From NCBI RefSeq assembly GCF_006517275.1, contig NZ_CP041191.1, positions 1,855,001-1,919,000 on the forward strand: DNA of 64,000 nucleotides, written 5' to 3'. The translations under genes and the position numbers were made by a program. Under the pieces are notes generated by a model. It was not told where the DNA came from. It did no database searches and saw only the letters and a program-made list of their open reading frames with translations. This document shows, one piece after another, positions 42,901 through 52,245 of this stretch. The stretch is from Labrenzia sp. PHM005. Its GTDB lineage: Bacteria; Pseudomonadota; Alphaproteobacteria; Rhizobiales; Stappiaceae. Position 1 is the first letter of the stretch; the number at the start of each line of letters is the position of its first letter.

Positions 42901-44859
42901 TCAATGGTCACGCCGGATATAATCGTCGGTTGTGCGCACACGCGGGCGTTCACCAGCGGCAAACGGGTTGTTTTCGCTGTGATAAGCCGCATTGACCCGG
43001 CAGTCGTCACACATCTGAATGAGACGTGCCGCGCCACCTTCCTTGAACATGGAGTGTTTTCCAGCCAGCTTTTCGATCATCCGTTCGACTGTCGAGCGCA
43101 CCCCAAACGGCTTGCCGCATTCGATGCACTCAAACGGTTGTTCTTCCTTCAGGACAATCGGCGTCAGTGCTGTGTCGCTTAAGTTGAGCTGTGGCACCAA
43201 CGATAAGGCACTTTCCGGGCAGATCGTGGTGCAAATGCCGCATTGAAGGCAGGCATCTTCCTGGAACTTGAGCTGCGGCTGATCAGGATTTTCCTTAAGG
43301 GCACCAGAGGGGCACAAAGACACACAGGACAGGCACAAGGTGCAGGCATCGGCATTCGTCGAAACCGCGCCATAAGGCGCTCCTGTCGGCAACTCTATTA
43401 CAGTATCTGCTTCATTCAGCGCCTTGGCCGCAAGACGCGTAACTTGTCTGCGGGACCCGAGCGGTAGGATCGGCGATTTGGCGGATGCTTCCTCTTGCTC
43501 AATATACAACTCGGCTTCCAGTTGATCCGGATCGACTGGTTCGATGAGTTTGATCTGCTGGTTTCCTGAAATTGCGGTCGCCAACTCTGCCTGGAAGGGC
43601 AGGCCATCCTTTTCGGTTTGCGGTGACAGGAGCACAGTCACCGAGGAAAATCCGCAGGCTAAAGCTGCCAGGGCCTCGGCGTGTCCGAAGGCCGCCAGGG
43701 CCGAGACTTCCATTGGAAGGACATCTGCCGGCAAGCCTTTGCCATAGCGTGCGGAGAGCCGGATCAGTTCTGCGCCATGGTTTGCGTCGTGCACCAGCAG
43801 GCGGGGCGGCTCGTTGACTGCCTTTCGCCATGTGGCGGCGAGAGTTTCTATCCGCTTGAAAATGTGCTGGGGTGCGGGCGCATCGTAAGACACGGCACCG
43901 GACGGGCAGACTGCAGAGCAGGTGCCGCAGCCGGCGCACACCATCGGATCAATCGTTATATGATCCCCAGCAGGTGTGATCGCGCCGGTCGGGCAAAGGT
44001 CCAGGCATCTGCTGCATCCCGGCTTTTGCGCCCGGGAATGGGCGCAGAGATCTTCGTTCAGCTTGACGTAAATCGGTTTTTCGAACGTGCCAATGAGCTG
44101 AGAGGCTTCAAGAAGTGCATTCGCATAGGCCTCTTTATTGCCCGGATCGGCGCGCAAATAGCCTTCACGCTTTTCAGCCGCCGGGAACAAAGGTGGCTCC
44201 CTGCGCAGATCAACGATGATATCGCAGGTGCTGCGGGCACCGCTGCGTGGATCGGTCCAGTTCAGTGGTCCGCGTCCACCGGGGACCCGTTCCTGCAATG
44301 CATCGAAGGATACATTAAATCCGCCCAACGCTCCGGTCGCCGATTTCACCCGGCCGCGCACGACATCGAAGCGGCGATCATCCCCAACCGGGATTTCGTC
44401 TTCGGGGGCGATGAGAACTGTAACACTCAGAGTTCCACAGAGGCTGCGGGCCGCCGAAAGGGCGATATCCGCTTCTCCAAAGATAAGACATGTGCCTTCA
44501 GACGTAACGTCGACAACCTTTTCGACAGGCGTGGGCATGATGGCATCGGCAATCAGAGCTGCCATCTTCGGTGTCGGAGTGGCTTCATCAGCACTCCAGC
44601 CAGCACGGTCGCGTATATCAACGAATAGTGGATCATTGACACCGAGGTCTGCTGCCAGGTCTTCGAAGGTGGTGCGCTCCTGCTGACACGCAATCAGAAC
44701 ATCTCCGGATTGCAAGGCTGATTCGGCATCGGCGGCCTCTGCCCGGCATAAGGCAGTATGTACTTTGGAACACGTTAAACCCGTAAGTTTTTCAATCTGT
44801 TCTGCATCGATCGACTGGCTTTTCAGGCAGTCGCACAGCAGAAGTTTGGCGTCCGTCAT
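42901..44859 (-). CDS. Multi-cluster 4Fe-4S protein of the formate dehydrogenase region
   Basis: 652-residue cytoplasmic polyferredoxin without membrane segments. At least four cluster motifs are visible: CAHSRAQKPGCSRCLDLCP and CAGCGTCSAVCPSG (residues about 270-315), then CTLCLSCVSLCPSG and CLQCGICTTICPES (about 515-565). Further Cys pairs near the C-terminus (CIECGKP and MCDDCR) could bind a metal. The N-terminal 250 residues have no recognised motif beyond scattered Cys. It is convergent with the cytochrome c gene and divergent from DUF3305. It likely takes part in electron transfer or cofactor insertion for formate dehydrogenase. Confidence 0.82.
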   Translation of the reverse strand: MTDAKLLLCDCLKSQSIDAEQIEKLTGLTCSKVHTALCRAEAADAESALQSGDVLIACQQERTTFEDLAADLGVNDPLFVDIRDRAGWSADEATPTPKMAALIADAIMPTPVEKVVDVTSEGTCLIFGEADIALSAARSLCGTLSVTVLIAPEDEIPVGDDRRFDVVRGRVKSATGALGGFNVSFDALQERVPGGRGPLNWTDPRSGARSTCDIIVDLRREPPLFPAAEKREGYLRADPGNKEAYANALLEASQLIGTFEKPIYVKLNEDLCAHSRAQKPGCSRCLDLCPTGAITPAGDHITIDPMVCAGCGTCSAVCPSGAVSYDAPAPQHIFKRIETLAATWRKAVNEPPRLLVHDANHGAELIRLSARYGKGLPADVLPMEVSALAAFGHAEALAALACGFSSVTVLLSPQTEKDGLPFQAELATAISGNQQIKLIEPVDPDQLEAELYIEQEEASAKSPILPLGSRRQVTRLAAKALNEADTVIELPTGAPYGAVSTNADACTLCLSCVSLCPSGALKENPDQPQLKFQEDACLQCGICTTICPESALSLVPQLNLSDTALTPIVLKEEQPFECIECGKPFGVRSTVERMIEKLAGKHSMFKEGGAARLIQMCDDCRVNAAYHSENNPFAAGERPRVRTTDDYIRRDH

Positions 44860-44957
44860 TATGCGCGCGTCCTCTCCCCCGGCATCTCGTTTCCGGCCTC
44901 TCCCAAGCGGAAATCAAAACACCAACTCCATAAACAAGGGCGGTGAGGGGCGTACGT

Positions 44958-45000
44958 CAAGTGTCCTTTAGAAGGACTTGAATTTTGCCGACGCTGCGTC
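44958..45000. promoter_or_regulatory. Palindromes in divergent promoter region
   Basis: CAAG-TG-TCCTT-TAG-AAGGA-CTTG (44958-44980) is an almost perfect palindrome with a two-base bulge. GACG-CTG-CGTC (44990-45000) is a second small one. They lie between the polyferredoxin and DUF3305 starts, where a regulator of the formate dehydrogenase genes would be expected to bind. Confidence 0.35.
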
Positions 45001-45051
45001 AGCATAAGAGGGGAGAGAAAGTGCCGGCTTGTTCGGTGCGAGGGAGGATGC

Positions 45052-45627
45052 GTGTCCGTGAATACAGAAAGGACCCGGTCGATGCCGGTCGGCGTGGTCG
45101 TGCGCCGATTGCCGGGCGTGACCAAATGGCAGAAGTGGTCCTGGCGGGCGGTCTCGCTTCTTCCAGGCGCTGGAAACGCCGATTGGCAAGTGCTGCGTGA
45201 AGAAGGCGATGCCGTCGAATACCACGCTGCCACTCTTCCTCTGGAGCTTCACCGTGCGGATGCGGAAGCTTATTTGGCAGCACTCTCTGACAAGATCCCC
45301 TCCCTTTATGTTGTCATGCGACCGGCCGAACAGCTGGACCATGACGTCCCGATGGAAGTCGTGCTTGTCACCGCGTCGGCCTATGAAGGGCAAGACTATG
45401 CAGACACCAGCGAAGTTCTGGTTGAGAAGGTGCCGATGCCGCCTGGGCTGATCGCCTGGGTTCGGGACTTTGCTGAAGCACATCACGAAGAAGAGATTTT
45501 TATCAAACGTAAGCGCGACAAAAAACGGATCGACTTGGAAGAAGAAGGCATAGGCGATCCACGTATCCGCCAACTCGCAGATGTTTACAGGTCTCCTCGC
45601 GGCAAATCGAAGGATGTCTTGCAATGA
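45052..45627 (+). CDS. DUF3305 domain protein
   Basis: 191-residue cytoplasmic protein of the DUF3305 family, found beside formate dehydrogenase genes in proteobacteria. Family segments are MPVGVVVRRLPGVTKWQKWSW near residue 11 and the basic IFIKRKRDKKR near 150. Biochemical function is not established. GTG at 45052 has GGGAGGA at good spacing. It overlaps the DUF3306 gene by four bases and opens the rightward formate dehydrogenase operon. Confidence 0.85.
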   Translation: MSVNTERTRSMPVGVVVRRLPGVTKWQKWSWRAVSLLPGAGNADWQVLREEGDAVEYHAATLPLELHRADAEAYLAALSDKIPSLYVVMRPAEQLDHDVPMEVVLVTASAYEGQDYADTSEVLVEKVPMPPGLIAWVRDFAEAHHEEEIFIKRKRDKKRIDLEEEGIGDPRIRQLADVYRSPRGKSKDVLQ

Positions 45628-46301
45628 CATCCGGTTCTAACGATCCAACAGACTTTTGGTCCCGCCGCAAGGCTGCGGTGCGGCAGTCGGAAGAACTGGA
45701 GCGGCAAGAGCTGGAAGCGGTTGAGGCCGCTAAAGGCCGGGCTGAGCTGGAGGAAAAGAGCGATGCGGAAATCCTGGCGGAGCTGGAACTTCCCGATCCG
45801 GATACCTTGAGCGAAAAAGATGATTTCAAACCATTCTTGGCGTCTGCTGTGCCAGAGCGTTTGAAACGCCGGGCACTCAGGCGGATGTGGGGTCTCAATC
45901 CTGTTCTCGCCAACCTGGATGGCCTCGTCGAATATGCGGAAGACTACACTGATGCCGCGACAGTGATCTCCAACATGCAGACCGTTTATCAGGTCGGCAA
46001 AGGCATGTTCGATCGGTTTGCTGAAGATCTAAAGGACGAAGGTGACGGGCAGGATGTTGAAACTGGAGTAGAAGAGCCCGAAGAATACGCAAATAATGAT
46101 GCAGTGCGGGAAGGTCAGAATATGGCATTGCACCAAAGTACAGGTGAAAAAGAAACAGCATTTGTGCAATTGACGCAAGGAGATGCCTTGATGCAAGATG
46201 CCAACTTGCGCGATGAGTGCGTGCCTTCGGTTGAGCCGTTGGCGGTGGAAGAGGAGGAAATACCTCCCAGGCGCCGCCGGATGCGGTTTGATTATTCTTA
46301 A
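45624..46301 (+). CDS. DUF3306 domain protein
   Basis: 225-residue acidic protein of the DUF3306 family. It starts with the characteristic DPTDFWSRRKAAVRQ and contains PERLKRRALRRMWGLNPVLANLDGLVEYAEDYTD near residue 75. The tail is low complexity, Glu-rich, and ends in an RRRRMRFDYS-like basic segment. Its function is unknown, but it is a regular partner of DUF3305 in formate dehydrogenase loci. The four-base overlap with DUF3305 points to a complex. Confidence 0.85.
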   Translation: MTSGSNDPTDFWSRRKAAVRQSEELERQELEAVEAAKGRAELEEKSDAEILAELELPDPDTLSEKDDFKPFLASAVPERLKRRALRRMWGLNPVLANLDGLVEYAEDYTDAATVISNMQTVYQVGKGMFDRFAEDLKDEGDGQDVETGVEEPEEYANNDAVREGQNMALHQSTGEKETAFVQLTQGDALMQDANLRDECVPSVEPLAVEEEEIPPRRRRMRFDYS

Positions 46302-46357
46302 ATATCTAGCCGGAGGTGTAGGGGCCAACTTATCGCGTATGAGGGAGGAAACGGCGC

Positions 46358-46966
46358 ATGGCCGCTGTTGTGACGGAATATGTAATCGACCCGGAAGACC
46401 AGGCGAGAGCAGACTTATATAATTTTTTGGGTGTTTTGCTGGTTTCGCCAGCGGATCAAGAGTTGCTGCGCCAAATCGCCAGTTTGCAAGGCGATGATAC
46501 GCCCTTGGGATCTGCGCTTCGTATTCTTGCAAAGGTCTCGGCAGTCACAACTCCGGAAACCGCGGAACGCGAATTCAATGCGCTTTTCATCGGCCTTGGC
46601 CGCGGAGAGTTGCTTCCTTATGCCAGCCACTATCTCACCGGGTTTTTGAATGAGAAGCCCTTGGCGAATCTCCGCCAGGCGATGTCTGAGCGTGGAATTG
46701 AACGTGCCGAGGGCAAAAAAGAGCCGGAGGACCATATCGCATCCCTCATGGAAATCATGGGTGGTTTGATTGTGGGGCGCTTTGGAACGGTGACGTCTGT
46801 TGCCGAACAAAAAGTATTTTTCAAATCACATGTCGGCCCTTGGGCCATACACTTTTTCAGCGATCTGGAGGCTTCTGGAACATCCGTGTTCTATTCGGCG
46901 GTCGGCTCGCTGGGGCGGCAATTCATGGAGATCGAAGACCAGGCATTTGAGATGCTGCCCAACTAG
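46358..46966 (+). CDS. TorD/DmsD-like redox enzyme chaperone
   Basis: 202-residue helical chaperone of the TorD family. Members bind the twin-arginine signal of molybdenum or tungsten enzymes and prevent export before cofactor insertion. Typical segments are ARADLYNFLGVLLVSPADQELL near the start, EFNALFIGLGRGELLPYASHYLTGF near residue 68 and DHIASLMEIMGGLI near 128, followed by HVGPWAIHFFSDLE. GAGGAAACGGCGC precedes ATG 46358. Its client is very likely the formate dehydrogenase alpha subunit encoded 0.4 kb downstream. Confidence 0.87.
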   Translation: MAAVVTEYVIDPEDQARADLYNFLGVLLVSPADQELLRQIASLQGDDTPLGSALRILAKVSAVTTPETAEREFNALFIGLGRGELLPYASHYLTGFLNEKPLANLRQAMSERGIERAEGKKEPEDHIASLMEIMGGLIVGRFGTVTSVAEQKVFFKSHVGPWAIHFFSDLEASGTSVFYSAVGSLGRQFMEIEDQAFEMLPN

Positions 46967-47056
46967 GTTGCCAGCGGTTTTCTGCTGGCGGCATTGGAGT
47001 TCACGTAGGCAATTTAGGGCGGCATTTCCGCCCGCTAGGAGAGGAGGATTGCGACG

Positions 47057-47260
47057 ATGAAACGACCCGATAAAGGGGCGCCTGAGCGAAGTTCAGGACG
47101 CCGGGATTTCTTAAAATTGGCGGCCATATCCGGGCCCGTCGCAGCAGCTGCTGTGGCGAGCGGTGGTGCTTCTGCGGAAGCAGCTGAGCCAGATCTGTCT
47201 TCGGACAAAATGCAAGATACAGCGCACACCCGCGCATATCTCGACAGCGCCCGGTTCTAA
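47057..47260 (+). CDS. Formate dehydrogenase region TAT-signal peptide protein
   Basis: 67-residue protein consisting almost entirely of a twin-arginine signal (GRRDFLKLAA, hydrophobic ISGPVAAAAVA) and a 25-residue mature tail that ends in HTRAYLDSARF. Such minimal TAT-targeted proteins are known as a family in formate dehydrogenase loci. Their role is not settled, but export of a partner or assembly help is proposed. GAGGAGG lies upstream of ATG 47057. It is 103 bases before the alpha subunit. Confidence 0.87.
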   Translation: MKRPDKGAPERSSGRRDFLKLAAISGPVAAAAVASGGASAEAAEPDLSSDKMQDTAHTRAYLDSARF

Positions 47261-47363
47261 CTGGACCCTGTGACACCCCGGCCGATGGTTGCGTGACGCC
47301 CGATGGCCGGTTCACTGAATAAACCCAGCCATATCGATTTCGATATTAGCAAGGTAGGGCAAG

Positions 47364-50255
47364 ATGCTTAGGAAAAAGACCAATGGGGTTGCGCGACGCC
47401 CCCAGGGTGCAAGTATCCTTAGAGACGCTGCACATAAATCGGTAGACCGCCGGACTTTCTTGAAAGGCTCCGGTGTTGCCGCAGGCGGTCTGGCCGCCAT
47501 CACCGCCATGGGCGGATCTGTTACCAAAGCCCAGGCGCAAGCCGGCTCCGGTGCCGTTCAAAACGTAAAATCTGTCTGCACACACTGTTCCGTTGGCTGT
47601 ACGGTCATCGCGGAAGTGTCCAACGGCGTATGGGTCGGGCAAGAGCCCGGATGGGACAGCCCCTTCAATCTCGGTGCGCATTGCGCAAAAGGTGCTTCGG
47701 TGCGCGAACATGCGCATGGCGAACGCCGCCTGAAGTATCCGATGAAAAAGGAAGGTGGCGAGTGGAAACGCATCAGCTGGGACGAGGCGATCAACGAGAT
47801 CGGCGACCAGATGATGAAAATCCGCGAAGAAAGCGGACCTGATAGTGTGTATTGGCTCGGTTCGGCCAAACACAACAACGAACAGGCCTATCTGTTCCGC
47901 AAGTTTGCTGCCTACTGGGGCACCAACAACGTGGATCACCAGGCCCGTATCTGTCACTCGACAACGGTTGCCGGCGTAGCCAACACATGGGGCTACGGCG
48001 CCATGACCAACAGCTACAACGATATCCATAATTCCAAGGCGATTTTCATCATCGGCGGAAACCCGGCTGAAGCACACCCGGTTTCGCTCTTGCATGTTCT
48101 GCGGGCCAAGGAACAGAACAACGCTCCGCTGATCGTTTGTGATCCGCGGTTTACCCGGACCGCAGCACATGCCAACGAGTATGTCCGCTTCCGTCCCGGT
48201 ACGGACGTTGCCCTGATCTGGGGTATTCTCTGGCACATCTTCGACAACGGCTGGGAGGACAAAGAGTTCATCCGCACCCGTGTCTGGGGCATGGATCAGA
48301 TCCGTGAAGAAGTTGCCAAGTGGAACCCGGAAGAAGTTGAACGGGTCACTGGTACGCCGGGCAGCCAGCTGAAGCGCGTTGCGCGGACGATGGCCAACAA
48401 CCGGCCGGGCACCGTGATCTGGTGCATGGGTGGCACCCAGCACACCAACGGCAACAACAACACCCGCGCTTACTGCATCTTGCAGCTCGCCCTTGGCAAC
48501 ATGGGCACGAGCGGCGGCGGCACCAACATTTTCCGTGGCCACGACAACGTTCAGGGCGCAACAGATCTTGGTGTTCTGTCGCATACGCTGCCGGGTTACT
48601 ACGGCCTGAGTGCAGGTGCATGGGGGCACTGGTCCCGCGTTTGGGAAGAGGATCTTGATTGGCTGAAAGGTCAGTTCGCAAAGACGACTGGCGCCGACGG
48701 CAAAGAAAAGAACCTGATGAACCTGACCGGTATTCCGGTGAGCCGCTGGATCGACGGTGTTCTGGAAGATCCTGCGAATATGGACAATCCGGACAAGGTT
48801 CGGGCCATGGTGCTTTGGGGCCACGCTCCGAACTCCCAGACCCGTATGTCGGAAATGAAAAAGGCAATGGAAATGCTGGACACGCTGGTCGTCATCGACC
48901 CGTATCCGACAGTTTCCGCCGTGCTTCATGACCGGACCGATGGTGTCTATCTGCTACCGGCCTGTACCCAGTTCGAAACCCGTGGGTCTGTGACTGCGTC
49001 GAACCGTTCGCTGCAGTGGCGGGACAAGATTGTCGACCCGCTGTTCGAGAGCCTGCCAGATGAAGTCATCATGGCGAAGTTTGCGAACAAGTTCGGCTGG
49101 GGCGATCGTCTCTTCCGCAACATTGAAATGGAAGATGCCGAAACACCGAATGTGGAGGACATCACCCGCGAATTGAACCGTGGTCTGTGGACGATCGGCT
49201 ACACCGGTCAGTCTCCGGAACGCATCAAGTCGCATATGGAAAACCAGCACACCTTCGATCGCACGACTCTACAGGCGATCGGTGGGCCGAACGACGGCGA
49301 ATACTACGGTATGCCGTGGCCGTGCTGGGGCACTCCGGAAATGAAACACCCGGGCACTCCGAACCTTTACGACATGTCCAAGCCGGTTGCCGAAGGCGGC
49401 CTGAGCTTCCGGGCAAGGTTTGGTGTGGAGCGCGATGGCCAGAACCTGCTGGCTGATGGCGTTTCGAACCCAGGTGCGGAAATCCAGGACGGTTATCCGG
49501 AATTTACCATGCAGATGCTGATGGATCTCGGATGGGATGGCGATCTGACCGATGAAGAGCGGGCGTCGATTGAGGCGGTTGCCGGTCCGAAGACCAACTG
49601 GAAGACCGACCTTTCGGGTGGTATCCAGCGGGTAGCCATCAAACATGGCTGTTCACCGTTCGGTAATGCCAAGGCACGCGCAGTGGTCTGGACCTTCCCG
49701 GATCCGATCCCGCTGCACCGCGAGCCGCTCTACACCCCGCGCCGGGATCTGGTAGCAGATTATCCGACCTATGAAGACCGGAAATTCTACCGCCTGCCGA
49801 CGCTTTACGCTTCCATCCAGAAGCAGGACTTCTCCAAGGATTATCCAATCATCCTGACGTCCGGCCGACTGGTGGAATATGAAGGCGGCGGCGATGAAAC
49901 CCGGTCCAATCCGTGGCTCGCGGAGCTGCAGCAAGACATGTTCGTCGAAATCAACCCAAGAGATGCCAACAATCTCGGAGTTCGTGATGGCGCGCAGGTC
50001 TGGGTTGAAGGGGCAGAAGGTGCCAAGGTCAAGGTTATGGCCATGGTGACCGAGCGGGTCGGTGAGGGCGTTGCCTTCATGCCGTTCCACTTCGGCGGCC
50101 ACTACCAGGGTGAGGATCTGAGATCCAAATACCCGGCTGGCGCTGATCCGTATGTCCTTGGTGAGAGCACCAACACCGCTCAAACCTATGGCTATGACTC
50201 GGTCACACAGATGCAGGAGACCAAAGCGACTCTCTGCAAAATCTGGGCCGCGTAA
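47364..50255 (+). CDS. fdhA: Formate dehydrogenase alpha subunit (Mo/W-bisPGD)
   Basis: 963-residue catalytic subunit that oxidises formate to CO2. It has a TAT signal (DRRTFLKGSG, residues 28-60), so it acts in the periplasm. The [4Fe-4S] ligands are Cys72, Cys75, Cys79 and Cys107. The metal ligand is Cys197 (ARICHSTT), with the essential His198 next to it. No in-frame UGA is present, so this is the cysteine form rather than selenocysteine. The C-terminal dinucleotide-binding domain begins near residue 815 (PIILTSGRLVEYEGGG). With a tungstate importer 5 kb downstream, tungsten in place of molybdenum is possible. Confidence 0.95.
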   Translation: MLRKKTNGVARRPQGASILRDAAHKSVDRRTFLKGSGVAAGGLAAITAMGGSVTKAQAQAGSGAVQNVKSVCTHCSVGCTVIAEVSNGVWVGQEPGWDSPFNLGAHCAKGASVREHAHGERRLKYPMKKEGGEWKRISWDEAINEIGDQMMKIREESGPDSVYWLGSAKHNNEQAYLFRKFAAYWGTNNVDHQARICHSTTVAGVANTWGYGAMTNSYNDIHNSKAIFIIGGNPAEAHPVSLLHVLRAKEQNNAPLIVCDPRFTRTAAHANEYVRFRPGTDVALIWGILWHIFDNGWEDKEFIRTRVWGMDQIREEVAKWNPEEVERVTGTPGSQLKRVARTMANNRPGTVIWCMGGTQHTNGNNNTRAYCILQLALGNMGTSGGGTNIFRGHDNVQGATDLGVLSHTLPGYYGLSAGAWGHWSRVWEEDLDWLKGQFAKTTGADGKEKNLMNLTGIPVSRWIDGVLEDPANMDNPDKVRAMVLWGHAPNSQTRMSEMKKAMEMLDTLVVIDPYPTVSAVLHDRTDGVYLLPACTQFETRGSVTASNRSLQWRDKIVDPLFESLPDEVIMAKFANKFGWGDRLFRNIEMEDAETPNVEDITRELNRGLWTIGYTGQSPERIKSHMENQHTFDRTTLQAIGGPNDGEYYGMPWPCWGTPEMKHPGTPNLYDMSKPVAEGGLSFRARFGVERDGQNLLADGVSNPGAEIQDGYPEFTMQMLMDLGWDGDLTDEERASIEAVAGPKTNWKTDLSGGIQRVAIKHGCSPFGNAKARAVVWTFPDPIPLHREPLYTPRRDLVADYPTYEDRKFYRLPTLYASIQKQDFSKDYPIILTSGRLVEYEGGGDETRSNPWLAELQQDMFVEINPRDANNLGVRDGAQVWVEGAEGAKVKVMAMVTERVGEGVAFMPFHFGGHYQGEDLRSKYPAGADPYVLGESTNTAQTYGYDSVTQMQETKATLCKIWAA

Positions 50256-50270
50256 GGGAGGAGAGAACGA

Positions 50271-50879
50271 ATGGCACTTGGTGGACAAGCGAGGGCTAAG
50301 TTCCTCTGTGACGCTGAGCGGTGTATCGAATGCAACGCCTGCGTGACCGCCTGTAAAAACGAGCATGAAGTGCCCTGGGGCATCAACCGCCGCCGCGTCG
50401 TCACCATCAATGACGGCAAACCTGGCGAACGGTCGATCTCCGTGGCCTGCATGCACTGTTCGGACGCGCCCTGTATGGCGGTGTGCCCGGTCGATTGTTT
50501 CTACCAGAACGAAGAAGGTGTGGTCCTTCACTCCAAGGACCTGTGCATAGGCTGCGGCTACTGCTTCTATGCTTGCCCCTTCGGTGCTCCGCAGTTCCCG
50601 CAAGCGGGCAACTTCGGTTCACGTGGTAAGATGGACAAATGCACCTTCTGTGCAGGTGGTCCGGAAGAGAACCATTCGACCGCAGAATTCGCGAAATACG
50701 GCCGCAACCGTATCGCGGAAGGCAAACTGCCGCTGTGTGCAGAAATGTGCTCCACAAAAGCCTTGCTTGCAGGGGACGGCGACGTTGTGTCGGCGATCTA
50801 CCGTGAGCGTGTGGTTGCCCGTGGCTTCGGCTCCGGCGCCTGGGGCTGGGGCTCTGCATACGGCCAAAGAGGCGGTTAA
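50271..50879 (+). CDS. fdhB: Formate dehydrogenase iron-sulfur subunit
   Basis: 202-residue electron-transfer subunit with four [4Fe-4S] ligand sets: CIECNACVTACKNEH near residue 23, HCSDAPCMAVCPVDC near 62, CIGCGYCFYACP near 94 and CTFCAGG plus CAEMCSTKALL (122-166). It lacks the C-terminal membrane helix of the E. coli FdnH subunit. It has no own signal and is probably co-exported with the alpha subunit. AGGGAGGAG precedes ATG 50271. Confidence 0.94.
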   Translation: MALGGQARAKFLCDAERCIECNACVTACKNEHEVPWGINRRRVVTINDGKPGERSISVACMHCSDAPCMAVCPVDCFYQNEEGVVLHSKDLCIGCGYCFYACPFGAPQFPQAGNFGSRGKMDKCTFCAGGPEENHSTAEFAKYGRNRIAEGKLPLCAEMCSTKALLAGDGDVVSAIYRERVVARGFGSGAWGWGSAYGQRGG

Positions 50880-51021
50880 GCCAGGTCATCTGAACCCGTC
50901 TGGATGATGTGTCCAGGCGGGGACCTGTCTCACGTCCTTCTGAAGATTTCAAACATGTGCGGGGCGGCCATGCAGCCGCCCTGCGTGTCTCCGACTGATG
51001 TACTCGTGTGAGGTTCCAGAC

Positions 51022-52245
51022 ATGAAACGCCTGGCTCTGATTATGGCTGTCCTGTTTGCATTCATGACCCAAGTGGTTGCGCAGGATTCTGGCGCGGGTG
51101 ACGGCGCTATGGATCGTTCGGCAACAGGGGGAGCTCAGACACTTGAAGACATCCTGAAGCGTCAGCGCGGCGAAAAAGTCGACTACGATTTCAAAAGAAA
51201 TGCTACCGGCGATCCTAACTCTGCGGCTGGTATATCCTCACAAATGGGGACGCTGGGCGGTGTGTCCGACCCTGAACTCTGGCGGGCCCTGCGCTACGGG
51301 TCTGCAGACATCACCGTTTCTTCCGGCGGGAAGCCGGCAACTGTGCTGATGCAGGACGGCGGCATGCGCTGGCTGGAATGGCGCAAGGGTCCGTTGGCGA
51401 CCTATGGCGGCATCCTGCTGCTGGCTACACTCGCTTTTCTCGGTTTGTTCTACCTCTTGCGCGGGAGAATCCGCATTGACGGCGAAAAAACCGGACAGAC
51501 GATTACCCGATTCAAGGCAATCGAACGCTTTGGGCACTGGCTTCTTGGCGGATCTTTCATACTGCTCGGCCTGACGGGCCTGATTACCCTGTTTGGCCGG
51601 ATGCTGATTATTCCGCTGATCGGCCATGATGCGTTCTATCCGATTGCCCACTTATCAAAGTGGGTCCACAACAACGTCTCCTGGGCCTTCATGCTGGGGC
51701 TGGTGATGGTCTTTGTCATGTGGGTTGCCCACAACATCCCGAACAAGACGGATCTGAAATGGATTGCCGTGGGTGGTGGCCTCCTCAAAAAAGGTGTTCA
51801 CCCGCCAGCCAAGAAGTTCAATTTTGGCCAGAAAATGATTTTTTGGAGCGTGATCGTTTTTGGTGCGCTTATCTCGATCACCGGGCTGTCCTTGTTGTTC
51901 CCCTTCCAGATGCCGATGTTTGCTGCTGTATCTGATGCTTTAAACGCTACTGGCCTGCCGCAGCTTCTTGGTTTTGGAACTCTGCCAACCGAACTTGCGC
52001 CACATGAGGACATGCAATTGGCGCAGTTGTGGCACGCGATCCTGGCATTCATCCTGATGGCCATTGTGCTTGCCCATATCTACATCGGCTCGGTCGGTAT
52101 GGAAGGTGCCTATGATGCCATGGGCACGGGCGAGGTGGAGTTGCAGTGGGCACGCGAACACCACGGCCTCTGGGTCAAGGAAGTCGAAGCAGCTGAAGCA
52201 AACGAAAAGGAACGGGACGCCGCCGGGGCGGTTCCGGCTGAATAG
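51022..52245 (+). CDS. fdhC: Formate dehydrogenase cytochrome b subunit
   Basis: 407-residue gamma subunit. A signal peptide (RLALIMAVLFAFMTQVVAQ) is followed by about 95 periplasmic residues and five hydrophobic segments (GGILLLATLAFLGLFYLL, WLLGGSFILLGLTGLITLF, AFMLGLVMVFVMWVAH, MIFWSVIVFGALISITGLSLLF, ILAFILMAIVLAHIYIG). Conserved His in FGHWL, WVAHNIP and LWHAI would bind two b hemes and pass electrons to quinone. It is longer than E. coli FdnI because of the N-terminal domain. ATG 51022 has GAGG upstream; the in-frame ATG 24 bases earlier lacks one. Confidence 0.9.
   Translation: MKRLALIMAVLFAFMTQVVAQDSGAGDGAMDRSATGGAQTLEDILKRQRGEKVDYDFKRNATGDPNSAAGISSQMGTLGGVSDPELWRALRYGSADITVSSGGKPATVLMQDGGMRWLEWRKGPLATYGGILLLATLAFLGLFYLLRGRIRIDGEKTGQTITRFKAIERFGHWLLGGSFILLGLTGLITLFGRMLIIPLIGHDAFYPIAHLSKWVHNNVSWAFMLGLVMVFVMWVAHNIPNKTDLKWIAVGGGLLKKGVHPPAKKFNFGQKMIFWSVIVFGALISITGLSLLFPFQMPMFAAVSDALNATGLPQLLGFGTLPTELAPHEDMQLAQLWHAILAFILMAIVLAHIYIGSVGMEGAYDAMGTGEVELQWAREHHGLWVKEVEAAEANEKERDAAGAVPAE

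Noticed and set aside
47364-50255. Selenocysteine form of formate dehydrogenase
   Set aside because: The frame has no internal UGA and the catalytic position is Cys197, so no SECIS element or selenocysteine is needed.
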